Part shown: positions 1 to 8,670 of the stretch, piece after piece
Position numbering within the stretch: position 1 is the stretch's first letter
Layout: each line of letters begins with the position of its first letter
Assembly (NCBI GenBank): GCA_963696075.1
Contig: CAVOJD010000036.1
Span: 31,719 to 95,718, forward strand
Reading direction: 5' to 3'
Length of the DNA stretch: 64,000 nucleotides
From: CAJQQK01 sp963696075
Lineage (GTDB): Bacteria; Pseudomonadota; Alphaproteobacteria; Rhizobiales; Hyphomicrobiaceae
Made by a program: the position numbers and the translations under genes
The notes under the pieces: generated by a model
Told to the model about the DNA's origin: nothing
The model's database searches: none
What the model saw: only the letters and a program-made list of their open reading frames with translations

Positions 1-1543
1 CGCTCATCCAGAGCTCGTTGATCTGATCACTCGTCAGCTCCCCCTCACGCCGCGCGAGATGGACCTTACGCTCGAATTTGTAGAAAGCGATCTGGCGCAC
101 GACCGTGTTGATCATGTCCTCGACCTTGCCCGCGATCAGCGCCTTGCGCTCCTTCGGGTCCGTCGTCTCTTTGAGCAGCGCCTTGAAGGTGAGCATCTCG
201 CCAAACACCGACGCCGTCTCAGCGAGCGTCAACGGCGTCTGCGACAACAGCATCCCCTGCTTCGCCGCCAGCACCTGATGAACGCCGTGTCCGAGTTCAT
301 GCGCAAGCGTCATCACGTCCCGCGATTTGCCGAGGTAATTCAGCAGAACGTACGGGTGCACCGACGGCACCACCGGATGCGAGAACGCGCCCGGCGCCTT
401 TCCAGGCCGCGTCGGCGCATCAATCCATCTCTTGTCGAAGAAATCCTTCGCGATGTCGGCCATTTGCGGTGAGAACCCACCATAGGCCGACAGCACCATT
501 TCGCGTGCCTCGGGCCAGGCAATCACACGCTCCGGCTTATCGGGCAGCGGTGCATTGCGGTCCCAGTGGGCCAGCTGATCCATGCCCAGCCACTTCGCCT
601 TCATCCGGTAGTAGCGGTGCGAAATCGAGGGGTATTTCTCCGTAACCGCATCGACCAGCGCCTCGACCACTTCCCCCTCGACCCGATTGGCGAGATGGCG
701 GCTATCCGCCACATCCTTGAAACCCCGCCACCGGTCGGAGATCTCCTTGTCCTTGGCGAGCGTATTGGTGATCAACGTGAACACGCGGATGTTGTCACGG
801 AACGTCTTGGCCAGCGCGTCGGCGCCCGCCTTGCGTCGCGCTTCGTGCTTGTCCATCAACAGGTTGAGCGTTGGTTCCAGTGTCAACGGTTCCGCCTCAC
901 CATCGACATCGAACCTGAGAGACGCCATCGTATCGGAGAACAGACGATTCCAGGCCCCGGCCGCCGTCTGCGACTTATCCGTGAACAGTTGTTCGAGTTT
1001 TTCATCGAGCTGGAAGGGCTTTTCCTTCCTCAGATCATCGAGCCAGGGCTTGTAATGCTTGAGCTTGCCATCCCCGAGCGCCACGCTAAGCGCCTCATCG
1101 TCGATCTGGTTGAATTCCAGCTCGATAAAGATGAGCTCGCGCGAAATCTCGGTCAGCTGGGCGATCGTATCGCCGTAGAACTTGGCGCGCGCCTGGTCGG
1201 ACTGGTCTCCGGCATAGTAAAGCCCGGCATAAGAGCCGAGCCGGCTCATCAGCTCCGCCACCTCCTCATAAGCCCGGATCATGTCGGCAAGTTTTGCCCC
1301 ATCGCGGCCAAGACCGACGATTTTGCCCTGGTAGGCAGCCTTGAGGCTTTGCGCCATCTCCCGCGCGCGCTCAATGTCGCGCTTGACCTCCGCCGCCTCA
1401 GGTCCGACGTAGAGATCGTCCAGGTTCCACTCCGGCATCTCGCCAAGTTCCGCCCCGCCCGGTGCCGCGCCCGCCTCCCCCGCCGGCGCGTCAGCTGCGG
1501 CAATTGCAATCAGGGGCAGATGAGGGTGCTCACGAAGAGGCAT
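1..1543 (-). CDS. pepF: M3-family oligoendopeptidase F, 3' end beyond the window
   Basis: Zinc oligopeptidase that cleaves short peptides, probably in the cytoplasm, since no signal peptide is visible. Reading the complement from an ATG at 1543 gives an uninterrupted frame of about 514 codons that runs off the left edge. The zinc motif HELGH lies at about residue 415, followed by GVH, in a context typical of the M3 family (MTLAHELGHGVHQ). The opening WNLDDLY-type segment near residue 40 is also characteristic of PepF. The family is usually about 600 residues long, so roughly 85 residues are missing here. It diverges from hemH across a 224-bp gap. The family call is secure; the exact peptide substrate is unknown. 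Confidence 0.93.
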   Translation of the reverse strand, partial: MPLREHPHLPLIAIAAADAPAGEAGAAPGGAELGEMPEWNLDDLYVGPEAAEVKRDIERAREMAQSLKAAYQGKIVGLGRDGAKLADMIRAYEEVAELMSRLGSYAGLYYAGDQSDQARAKFYGDTIAQLTEISRELIFIELEFNQIDDEALSVALGDGKLKHYKPWLDDLRKEKPFQLDEKLEQLFTDKSQTAAGAWNRLFSDTMASLRFDVDGEAEPLTLEPTLNLLMDKHEARRKAGADALAKTFRDNIRVFTLITNTLAKDKEISDRWRGFKDVADSRHLANRVEGEVVEALVDAVTEKYPSISHRYYRMKAKWLGMDQLAHWDRNAPLPDKPERVIAWPEAREMVLSAYGGFSPQMADIAKDFFDKRWIDAPTRPGKAPGAFSHPVVPSVHPYVLLNYLGKSRDVMTLAHELGHGVHQVLAAKQGMLLSQTPLTLAETASVFGEMLTFKALLKETTDPKERKALIAGKVEDMINTVVRQIAFYKFERKVHLARREGELTSDQINELWMS

Positions 1544-1767
1544 GTTAAACTCCGTTTGGGATCTAATGGTCGATGGCGAATGTGGCGCGCGTCACCCACA
1601 TGATCAAGGCGTTTGGCGCTTTGACACCGCGCCGGCGACGCGATGAACCGTCACGCTCACCGTCACGCTCAATGTGATACGGCGAAATCGGACTGGGAAC
1701 ACGCTTCCACCAATCGATGGCCCGAACGGCCTGGCAGAATAAGCGACAAGGGTGCGAGAAAGCCGCA

Positions 1768-2850
1768 ATGAACATTAAACCTTCAGCCGATTCCTTTGAA
1801 ACCGACCGCACCCACTGGCCCGACAGCCACCCGGACGTGCGCGTCGGGCGCATCGGCATCCTGCTCGTCAATCTCGGCACCCCCGACGGCACCGATTATC
1901 GCTCGATGCGCCGCTATCTCGAGGAATTCCTCACCGACAAGCGTGTGATCGAGTGGCCGCGCGCGCTGTGGTACCCGATCCTTTACGGCATCGTCCTGAA
2001 CCGGCGTCCGCAAAAGGTAGGCAAGGCCTACGAATCGATCTGGAACACCGAACGCGACGAGAGCTTCCTGCGCACCTACACCCGCGCCCAGGGCGAACAA
2101 CTCGCCGAACGCCTCATCGGCGCCGATCCCGGTGCCCGCCCCGGCAGCCGGATCGTGGTCGATTGGGCGATGCGCTATGGCAACCCCTCGATCCCCGACA
2201 AGCTTGCCGAATTGAAAGAAGCCGGCTGCGACCGCATCGTCTGGTTCCCCCTCTACCCGCAATATGCCGCCGCGACGACTGCCACCGTGAACGACAAGGC
2301 TTTCGAAGCCCTCATGAAAATGCGCTGGCAACCCGCCGTCAGAACCGTCCCGCCCTATCACGACCACCCGGCTTACATCGAAGCCCTCGCAAAATCGCTC
2401 GAGCGCCACGTCGCCGGCCTCGACTGGGAGCCGGAACGCGTCATTGCCTCCTACCACGGCATTCCCAAAAGCTATTTCGAGAAGGGCGACCCCTACCACT
2501 GCCACTGCCTGAAAACGACCCGCCTCCTGCGCGAACGCCTCGGCTGGAGCGAAGACTACCTGATCTCGACGTTTCAATCCCGTTTCGGCCCGGAAGAATG
2601 GCTGCAGCCGTACACAGACGAAACCATTGAGAAACTCGCACACGACGGCGTCAAGAGAATTGCTGTTTTCAATCCTGGTTTTGTTTCCGATTGCCTTGAA
2701 ACGCTTGAAGAAATCGCCGAGGAAGCAAAAGAGGAATTTATCGAGGCCGGCGGAGAAAAATTCACGCACGTCCCCTGCCTGAATGATACCGACCTCGGTC
2801 TTGACGTCATCGAGGCCATCGTGCGCCGCGAGGTGGCCGGCTGGATTTGA
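1768..2850 (+). CDS. hemH: Ferrochelatase
   Basis: Inserts ferrous iron into protoporphyrin IX, the last step of protoheme synthesis. The 360-residue product has the N-terminal LLVNLGTPD block, the SYHGIP motif carrying the conserved metal-site histidine, the FQSRFG...EWL block and the C-terminal GFVSDCLETLEE block. A GTG or ATG further upstream (1717) would give 377 residues. The start at 1768 is preferred because it is preceded by a purine-rich GGTGCGAGAAAG stretch and gives the usual family length. It stands alone, followed by a strong terminator at 2983. It is transcribed away from pepF, so the shared upstream gap probably holds both promoters. Confidence 0.96.
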   Translation: MNIKPSADSFETDRTHWPDSHPDVRVGRIGILLVNLGTPDGTDYRSMRRYLEEFLTDKRVIEWPRALWYPILYGIVLNRRPQKVGKAYESIWNTERDESFLRTYTRAQGEQLAERLIGADPGARPGSRIVVDWAMRYGNPSIPDKLAELKEAGCDRIVWFPLYPQYAAATTATVNDKAFEALMKMRWQPAVRTVPPYHDHPAYIEALAKSLERHVAGLDWEPERVIASYHGIPKSYFEKGDPYHCHCLKTTRLLRERLGWSEDYLISTFQSRFGPEEWLQPYTDETIEKLAHDGVKRIAVFNPGFVSDCLETLEEIAEEAKEEFIEAGGEKFTHVPCLNDTDLGLDVIEAIVRREVAGWI

Positions 2851-2982
2851 CGCCACGCAGCCACACACGCCGCAGTGGGACAGCCCTGACGTGACCTGAC
2901 TGACGACGTCTCAGTGCCTCACGAACAGCAGGGCGACCCGGTTCATTCGGCTCAATTCAGCCGCTATTTCCCATTAATCTCA

Positions 2983-3016
2983 GGCCGAGCATGCTTCATG
3001 CTCGGCCTTTATTTTT
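2983..3016 (+). terminator. Rho-independent terminator after hemH
   Basis: Perfect 11-bp stem (GGCCGAGCATG / CATGCTCGGCC) with a CTT loop, followed immediately by TTTATTTTT. It ends the hemH transcript and insulates the SPFH-NfeD pair downstream. Confidence 0.93.
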
Positions 3017-3135
3017 GTTCGAATTTCAAAACGATATACAAATTTTCAGTCTATTTACCAATTATTCCCAGTTTGACGACATATTGAGACCCAAATCCGA
3101 ATATGAGCCCGACAAACCCAGACGAGGAATCGGAA

Positions 3136-4164
3136 ATGATTGGAAGCGCAGGCATTGCCGGACTGATATTGATTGCATTCGCAATCGCCATTCTCTGGTC
3201 CGTGGTCAAGATTGTACCCCAGGGTTACAATTACACAGTCGAGAACTTCGGAAAGTACAGCCGCACGCTCCAGCCCGGCCTGCACTTTCTTACCCCCGTC
3301 GTCGAACGCGTCGGCTACAAGATGAACATGAAGGAGCAGGTCCTCGACATTCCCGGCCAGGACGTCATCACCCGCGACAACGCCATGGTCCGCGTTGACG
3401 GCGTCAACTTCTACCAGATCCTGAATGCCGCCAAGGCCGCCTACGAAGTCGACTACCTCGAAGGCTCCATCATCAACCTCACCATGACCAACATCCGTAC
3501 CGTCATGGGTTCGATGGATCTCGACGAACTCCTCTCCAACCGCGACGTCATCAATGCCAAGCTCCTCGAAGTCGTCGACGCCGCAACCGAGACCTGGGGC
3601 GTCAAGGTCACCCGCATCGAGATCAAGGACATTGACCCGCCGCGCGACATCGTCGATTCGATGGGCCGCCAGATGAAGGCCGAGCGCGAGAAGCGTGCCC
3701 AGATCCTCGAGGCCCAGGGCTCACGTGAATCCGCCATCCTGAAAGCCGAAGGCGAAAAGCAGGCCGCCGTCCTCGAAGCCGAAGGCCGCCGCGAAGCTGC
3801 CTTCAAGGACGCCGAGGCCCGCGAACGTTCCGCTGAAGCCGAGGCCAAGGCGACCCAGATGGTCTCCGACGCCATCAGCGCTGGCAACGTCCAGGCAATC
3901 AACTACTTCGTCGCCAACAACTACATGAAGGCGCTGGAAGGCATCGCGAAATCGCCGAACCAGAAAATCCTGATGATGCCGCTCGAGGCCTCATCGATCA
4001 TCGGCTCGCTCGCCGGTGTCGCGGAAATCGCCGGCGAAGCCTTCGGCGGCAAAAGGTCCAGCAACACCAACGGATCGACCACGGCCAACGGCACCTCGAA
4101 CACGCCGCCGCGCACACCGCCCGCGGCTCCGACAACACCAGACAACCCTTGGGGAAATTCTTAG
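3136..4164 (+). CDS. SPFH/band 7 membrane protein (QmcA/stomatin-like)
   Basis: Membrane-anchored scaffold of the SPFH family, which assembles into large oligomers in the inner membrane and is usually paired with an NfeD protein. One N-terminal transmembrane helix covers about residues 4-26. It is followed by the band 7 domain (QGYNYTVENFGKYSRTLQPGL), then a long Ala/Glu/Lys-rich coiled coil at about residues 190-265, and a Ser/Thr/Pro-rich tail ending NPWGNS. The start at 3136 (MIGSAG) is chosen over 3103 because GAGGAA sits 7 bases before it. The NfeD gene follows after a 123-bp gap containing a perfect hairpin. That pairing is the classic genomic signature of the family. The client proteins cannot be inferred. 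Confidence 0.93.
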   Translation: MIGSAGIAGLILIAFAIAILWSVVKIVPQGYNYTVENFGKYSRTLQPGLHFLTPVVERVGYKMNMKEQVLDIPGQDVITRDNAMVRVDGVNFYQILNAAKAAYEVDYLEGSIINLTMTNIRTVMGSMDLDELLSNRDVINAKLLEVVDAATETWGVKVTRIEIKDIDPPRDIVDSMGRQMKAEREKRAQILEAQGSRESAILKAEGEKQAAVLEAEGRREAAFKDAEARERSAEAEAKATQMVSDAISAGNVQAINYFVANNYMKALEGIAKSPNQKILMMPLEASSIIGSLAGVAEIAGEAFGGKRSSNTNGSTTANGTSNTPPRTPPAAPTTPDNPWGNS

Positions 4165-4192
4165 TTCCCTAACAACCCTGATGTAGACTGCC

Positions 4193-4218
4193 TGAGCCGG
4201 GCCCCTGGGCCCGGCTCA
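4193..4218 (+). other. Intercistronic perfect hairpin between SPFH gene and nfeD
   Basis: Two 12-bp arms (TGAGCCGGGCCC / GGGCCCGGCTCA) separated by only CT. No T-tract follows, so it is not a standard Rho-independent terminator. It could be an RNA-processing, mRNA-stability or partial attenuation element that sets the ratio of the two products. Confidence 0.7.
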
Positions 4219-4287
4219 ATGCGAAGCGACCAAGTCGGTCGGGCGAGAGCCAATTGACCCCGCCCGCAAATGAGGGACGACTGCCCG

Positions 4288-4740
4288 ATGCAGGACTTAA
4301 TGACGTTCGTTCTCAGCCTCGGCGGCTGGCTCTGGTTCATTCTGGCGCTGATCCTCATCCTGCTGGAATCGGTCCTGCCCGGCATCCATTTCATCTGGTT
4401 CGGCATGGCCGCCATCATCGTCGGCTTCCTTGCACTCGCCCTCGATATCGACTGGCAGATCCAGGTATTCTTGTTCGCGATCCTATCCGTCGTCACCGCA
4501 TTGCTCGCACGCCGCTTTCTGTCGCCTGAAAACACCGTCACCGACGAACCGAGCCTGAATGAGCGCGGCGCGTATTACGTCGGCCGTGTCGTCGTCGTCG
4601 AAGAGCCGATTGTAAACGGCCGTGGCCGCGTCCGCGTCGGCGACAGCCTCTGGACCGCCTCCGGCCCGGACATGGCAACCGGCGCACGCGCCAAAGTCAC
4701 CCGCGTCGACGGCACCGTCCTCGTCGTTGAACCGGCCTGA
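4288..4740 (+). CDS. NfeD-family membrane protein
   Basis: Short NfeD-type partner of the SPFH protein upstream. The 150-residue product has two to three hydrophobic segments in its first 75 residues (LGGWLWFILALILILLES and the following helices). A C-terminal OB-fold-like domain follows (GRVVVVEEPIVNGRGRVRVGDSLW...VVEPA). It lacks the N-terminal ClpP-like protease domain of long NfeD proteins. The ORF opens at 4270, but GAGGGA upstream of 4288 favours the internal ATG. It ends just before the 106-bp repeat array and converges with kdsD. Confidence 0.93.
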   Translation: MQDLMTFVLSLGGWLWFILALILILLESVLPGIHFIWFGMAAIIVGFLALALDIDWQIQVFLFAILSVVTALLARRFLSPENTVTDEPSLNERGAYYVGRVVVVEEPIVNGRGRVRVGDSLWTASGPDMATGARAKVTRVDGTVLVVEPA

Positions 4741-4836
4741 GAAACCCGGCCAGGGCGCCACTGCCCGCCAGCAGAACCCGGCGGCAAGACCCGTAGATCT
4801 TGCGAAGCCAAAACGGCAACCGGCACACCGTTCTAT

Positions 4837-5348
4837 CCGGGGGCAACCGCGACCCGCGCCTTTGGCGCACCCACGCGGAGGGTCCGATCGCGACTACGAC
4901 CGGAACAGCCCGTGCGCGAAATCACCTCGGCGGCAAAGCCGCCGGGGAGCAACCGCGACCCGCGCCGTTGGCGCGCCCGCGCGGAGGGCCCGATCGCGAC
5001 TGCGACCGGAACAGCCCGTGCGCGAAATCACCTCGGCGGCAAAGCCGCCGGGGAGCAACCGCGACCCGCGCCGTTGGCGCGCCCGCGCGGAGGGCCCGGT
5101 CGCGACTGCGACCGGAACAGCCCGTGAGCGAAATCACCTCGGCGGCAAAGCCGCCGGGGAGCAACCGCGACCCGCGCCGTTGGCGCGCCCGCGCGGAGGG
5201 CCCGGTCGCGACTGCGACCGGAACAGCCCGTGAGCGAAATCACCTCGGCGGCAAAGCCGCCGGGGAGCAACCGCGACCCGCGCCGTTGGCGCGCCCGCGC
5301 GGAGGGCCCGGTCGCGACTGCGACCGGAACAGCCCGTGAGCGAAATCA
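4837..5348. repeat. Five-unit 106-bp GC-rich tandem array between convergent genes
   Basis: Head-to-tail units begin (at GCAACCGCGACC) at 4843, 4949, 5055, 5161 and 5267, an exact 106-bp period. The fifth unit is cut short at the kdsD stop codon. Each unit contains a strong hairpin (CTCGGCGGC-AAA-GCCGCCGGG) and a GGTCGCGAC/GCGACC palindrome. Units 3-5 are virtually identical, unit 2 differs at a few bases and unit 1 is the most diverged. The array therefore looks as though it expanded from the kdsD side. The period is not a multiple of three and reading frames are open by GC content alone, so it is not treated as coding. It lies between the convergent nfeD and kdsD genes, and its last unit overlaps the kdsD stop. 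Confidence 0.95.
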
Positions 5349-6593
5349 GAGCCCGACGCGCAACAGGTCGTGCACATGCACGATGCCAACCGGCTTGCCC
5401 TTCTCGACGACGAACAGCGCCGTAATCCGCGCACTGTTGATCTGCTCGAGCGCTGCGGATGCCAGCAGATCCGGCCGGATCGTCTTCGGCGCCTTGGTCA
5501 TGATCTCGGCCGTCGTTGCCGTCAGCAGCCCATTGTTCATGTGTCGGCGAAGGTCACCGTCGGTGATTACACCGACCAGCCGGCCCGTGCGGTCAACCAC
5601 CCCCAGGCACCCGAACGCCCTCTGCGTCATCGTCACGATCGCGTCCGCCATCGAAACGTCCTTGCCGACCAGCGGCAGCGCACCATCACCCGCGTGCATG
5701 ATATCGCTGACATACTTGAGCTGCGCGCCAAGTGAGCCGCCCGGATGGATCTGCTTGAAATCCTCCGCCGTGAACCCCTTCGCCTCAAGCAACGCAATCG
5801 CCAGGCAATCGCCCAGCGCCAGCGTCATCGTCGTCGACGTCGTCGGCGCCAACCCATGCGGACACGCTTCCGGCGCCTTCGGCAACGTCAGCACGACGTC
5901 TGCCGCCTTGCCGAGCGCTGATCCTGCTTTCGACGTGATCGCGATCAGCGGAACAGCAAATCTGCGGGTATGATTGAGGATATTGCCAAGTTCGAACGTC
6001 TCCCCCGACCATGAGATCGCCAGCACCGCATCATCGCGCGTAATCATGCCAAGGTCGCCGTGCGAGGCTTCACTGGGGTGGACAAAATGCGCCGTCGTCC
6101 CCGTGGATGCCAGCGTCGCGGCGATCTTCTGGCCGATGTGACCGGATTTCCCAATCCCTGTCACGATCACCCGGCCCCGCGCCGCACCAAGCACTTGCAC
6201 CGCCTTCGCGAAAGGCGCCGCCATCTGCTTCGACAGCGCCGCCATCAAGTCGTTCAGACCGTTGATTTCCAGCTTGAGCGTCCGCTTGGCGGATCGCGCA
6301 ATGAGCGAGACCCCGGCCGCACGCGTGCCCGCCGTCGATCGGGCAACCCGCTTAGGTGTCCGCGTCTTGGCGCCCGCGGCAGACTTCGTCTTGCTTTTAG
6401 GGTTCGCCACTGCCTGAGCCGCGCCCGCCGGTTTCGGCGCAGCGCCCTTCTTGGGCCCCTTCGCGGGCTTGGCCGCCTGCTGGGATTTCCCCGCCACAGC
6501 CTTTGCCCCGCGCACAGGCTGACTGCGTTTCACCTTGCCCGTCTCGCCGGTCTTGAGCGTCTGCCGCCGTGTCGTGGCTGCCGTCATCGTCAT
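5346..6593 (-). CDS. kdsD: Arabinose-5-phosphate isomerase (KpsF/GutQ family) with a long basic N-terminal tail
   Basis: Converts ribulose 5-phosphate to arabinose 5-phosphate, the first step of Kdo synthesis for lipopolysaccharide. The SIS domain begins near residue 140 (GRVIVTGIGKSGHIGQKIAATLAS) and includes SEASHGDLGM and ISWSGET. Two CBS domains follow to the C terminus. The first ~100 residues are unusual, being rich in Lys, Ala, Pro and Arg with KPAKGPKKGAAPKPA-type repeats that resemble histone H1-like tails. The start at 6593 follows GGGGG 8-9 bases upstream; an upstream start at 6740 would add 49 unlikely residues. Typical family members are about 320-340 residues, against 415 here. 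The stop codon lies inside the last 106-bp repeat. Confidence 0.93.
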   Translation of the reverse strand: MTMTAATTRRQTLKTGETGKVKRSQPVRGAKAVAGKSQQAAKPAKGPKKGAAPKPAGAAQAVANPKSKTKSAAGAKTRTPKRVARSTAGTRAAGVSLIARSAKRTLKLEINGLNDLMAALSKQMAAPFAKAVQVLGAARGRVIVTGIGKSGHIGQKIAATLASTGTTAHFVHPSEASHGDLGMITRDDAVLAISWSGETFELGNILNHTRRFAVPLIAITSKAGSALGKAADVVLTLPKAPEACPHGLAPTTSTTMTLALGDCLAIALLEAKGFTAEDFKQIHPGGSLGAQLKYVSDIMHAGDGALPLVGKDVSMADAIVTMTQRAFGCLGVVDRTGRLVGVITDGDLRRHMNNGLLTATTAEIMTKAPKTIRPDLLASAALEQINSARITALFVVEKGKPVGIVHVHDLLRVGL

Positions 6594-6931
6594 CAATCCC
6601 CCAGGTCGCGGCCCCCGCCGCTTCCGCGCCGTATCGCGTTTGGACTGTCCATACAATCCCTCGCGTGCAAACTGAAACAATTTCGAGCCCCGATACACAA
6701 CGAAAAGGCCGCGACCTGCCGTCTCGAACCGCAACACCACCTAACCAAACCTTAACCCACCCGATAGTAGTCTCATCCCGCGGCGCCGTATTGCGTGCAA
6801 TCAGACCGGACAAACTCTGACGCCCCGTTGGTTGCTTTTTGCCGTTGATCGAAAGCGATTAGCGCAATTCGGAGCGGGTTTTGCCGCGCATCCCAGAACA
6901 TGATCGTGCATCCGGCCCCGTGCCGGAGCCA
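6594..6931. other. Divergent intergenic region between kdsD and the beta-barrel gene
   Basis: This 338-bp stretch must hold the promoters of both divergent genes. The only structure noticed is a small perfect palindrome at 6790-6801 (ATTGC-GT-GCAAT), which could be an operator. No convincing additional ORF was found; the open frames here are shadows. Confidence 0.5.
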
Positions 6932-8408
6932 ATGACACCCGCAGCCCTGCTGCGCGTGGCAGCGTCGGCTTGCGCCCTCTTCCTCCTGCCGCTCCTCATT
7001 CTGCTTCTCGTCTTCGCGCCCCTCAACACCGCCCAGGCCCAGGACCAGGCGTCCCCCGCCTCTTCCGCGATCAGCCAGTCATCGGACTTGCGCCCAACCG
7101 TGCGCCCCGAGCCGGGCGATTTTTCAGCCGACCTTAAGGCCACCGACCGCTTGGGCCCGCGTGAGCCGGACCTGCGCCTCGAAGCTGACCGCAACGCTTT
7201 TAACGATCCACCTGCAGGCTACGACAGCCGCCGTTTCCAGATCGAGCCGATCCCCCTTGCCGACCGCCGCATCCGCGACCTCTATGAAATCGAGCCTTAC
7301 GAACACCTGGGCTGGCGGCTCGGAAGCTTCATCCTCTATTCGCAGATCGACATCGGCGGCGGCTGGGAGTTCGAACGTCTTCTATGAGCCGTCCGCCCGC
7401 GCCGACTGGTTGGCCGCGATTGACTCCGAAACCCGCCTCGTCTCCGACTGGGACAACCACGCCCTCGAACTGCGCATGCGTCATGCCGGCGACTTCCAAC
7501 GCGACTTTCCCGGCCAGGACGATGCCGCCAGAACGTATGAACTGCGCGGCCGCCTCGACGTGCGCCGCTCAACCCGGCTCGAGGCCACCATCGGCCACGA
7601 CACCACCCGCGAAGAAGCCAACGCCATCGATGCCGCGCCCAATGCCGGATCGCGCCGCGACGTCACAACCGACCGTGCCACGGTATCGGCCAACCATAGC
7701 TTCAACCGCCTGAGCCTCGACCTGCGCGGCGGCTTTCGCAACACCACCTACGACGATCCCCTTACGACGCCGTCGCGTGATTTCAACCAGCGCACCATCA
7801 CCGGGCGCGCCTCCTGGTCCTTCCGCCCGACACTCGCAGCCTTCAGCGAACTCGGTTACGACCGCCGTGACCGTGCCGCCGCGCCCGCCTCCGATGGCTT
7901 GTCACGCTCCTCCGATGGCGAGCGTGTCCGCCTTGGCCTCTCCTTTGGCCAGACCGGCGCGGTCCTGCGCGGCGAGGCAAGCCTCGGCTACGGCCGCCAG
8001 CGCCCGGACAGCGCAGCGCTTCCCGACGTCCACGCCTTCCTCATCGACGCCAATCTCGCCTGGCGCATCACGCCACTGACCGCGCTCCTCTTCACCGCCG
8101 AGACGACCATCGACGAGACCAGCGTTGCCGGCGCCTCAGCCGCCGTGAACCGGCGCTTGGGAGTTGGAATTCGCCATGCTTTCCGCCGTCATCTGATTGG
8201 CGAAGCGGGCATCACCTACGGCGTCCAGGACTACCGCGGCGCCACCCTCGATGAGACATCCATCGAGTTCCGCTCCCGCGTCGAATACACCGTAAACCGC
8301 AACGTCGCCCTCTTCACCGAGGCGCGTCACACCCGCTTCGATTCGACCGCCACAGGCCGCGACTACGACGCCACCGCCCTCCGCTTCGGCGCCCGCCTGC
8401 GCAACTGA
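6932..8408 (+). pseudogene. Outer-membrane beta-barrel protein (BBP2/DUF560-like), split by a +1 frameshift
   Basis: The protein begins with a long signal peptide ending AQA and a Pro/Ser-rich linker. It then has a C-terminal domain with alternating aromatic/polar strands and an Arg/Asp-rich surface, ending in LRFGARLRN, as expected for an outer-membrane barrel. The frame opened at 6932 (GGAG 5 bases upstream) stops at 7387. The sequence continues in the next frame from about 7371 to 8408. Dropping the T at 7370 restores GGGWESNVFYEPSARADW, and the SNVFY segment is typical of this barrel family. The repaired product is about 491 residues. One inserted base is the only defect seen, so sequencing error is as likely as real inactivation. 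Its cargo is unknown. Confidence 0.75.
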
Positions 8409-8487
8409 TTGAGATCGCGCCGGCCCAGTCATCTTAACCACGCAGGCCCGAATCAGCGCCGACCATTGATCCACCCAACGGTCTGCG

Positions 8488-8600
8488 TTCCCGAAAAATG
8501 CGAGAGCATTTATCCGGGATCTTTCGCGCCTGCGGCAAGCCACACCGTGACATTCGATGATAAGGATCCCGGATAAGCGCTGACGCGCTTTCCGGGAAAG
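8488..8600. repeat. Inverted pair of REP-like elements (TCCGGGAT type)
   Basis: Two related ~35-bp elements face each other at 8488-8520 and 8564-8600. Both carry TTCCCG at one end and ATCCGGGAT at the other, with a GC-rich centre that can pair. Short palindromic repeats with a CCGGGAT core are common between genes in Rhizobiales. The pair lies between the ends of the convergent barrel and galU genes and has no open frame. It could form a large cruciform or RNA hairpin. Confidence 0.75.
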
Positions 8601-8670
8601 CAAATTGGAAACCCGAGGCGTGCTTCAACCTCACAGTTAGGAGGTGTCCGCTAATCGGGATTGGCCTTGA

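Noticed and set aside
1783..2868. 361-residue minus-strand frame opposite hemH.
   Set aside because: Low-complexity mirror of the ferrochelatase frame, with no motif.
4837..5348. CRISPR array.
   Set aside because: The 106-bp units are contiguous with no unique spacers, and no cas genes are near.
4622..5434. Several open frames on both strands through the 106-bp array, including 61-203-residue products.
   Set aside because: The unit is not a multiple of three, so the frames wander through all three phases. They are open only because of GC content and have no ribosome site or family match.
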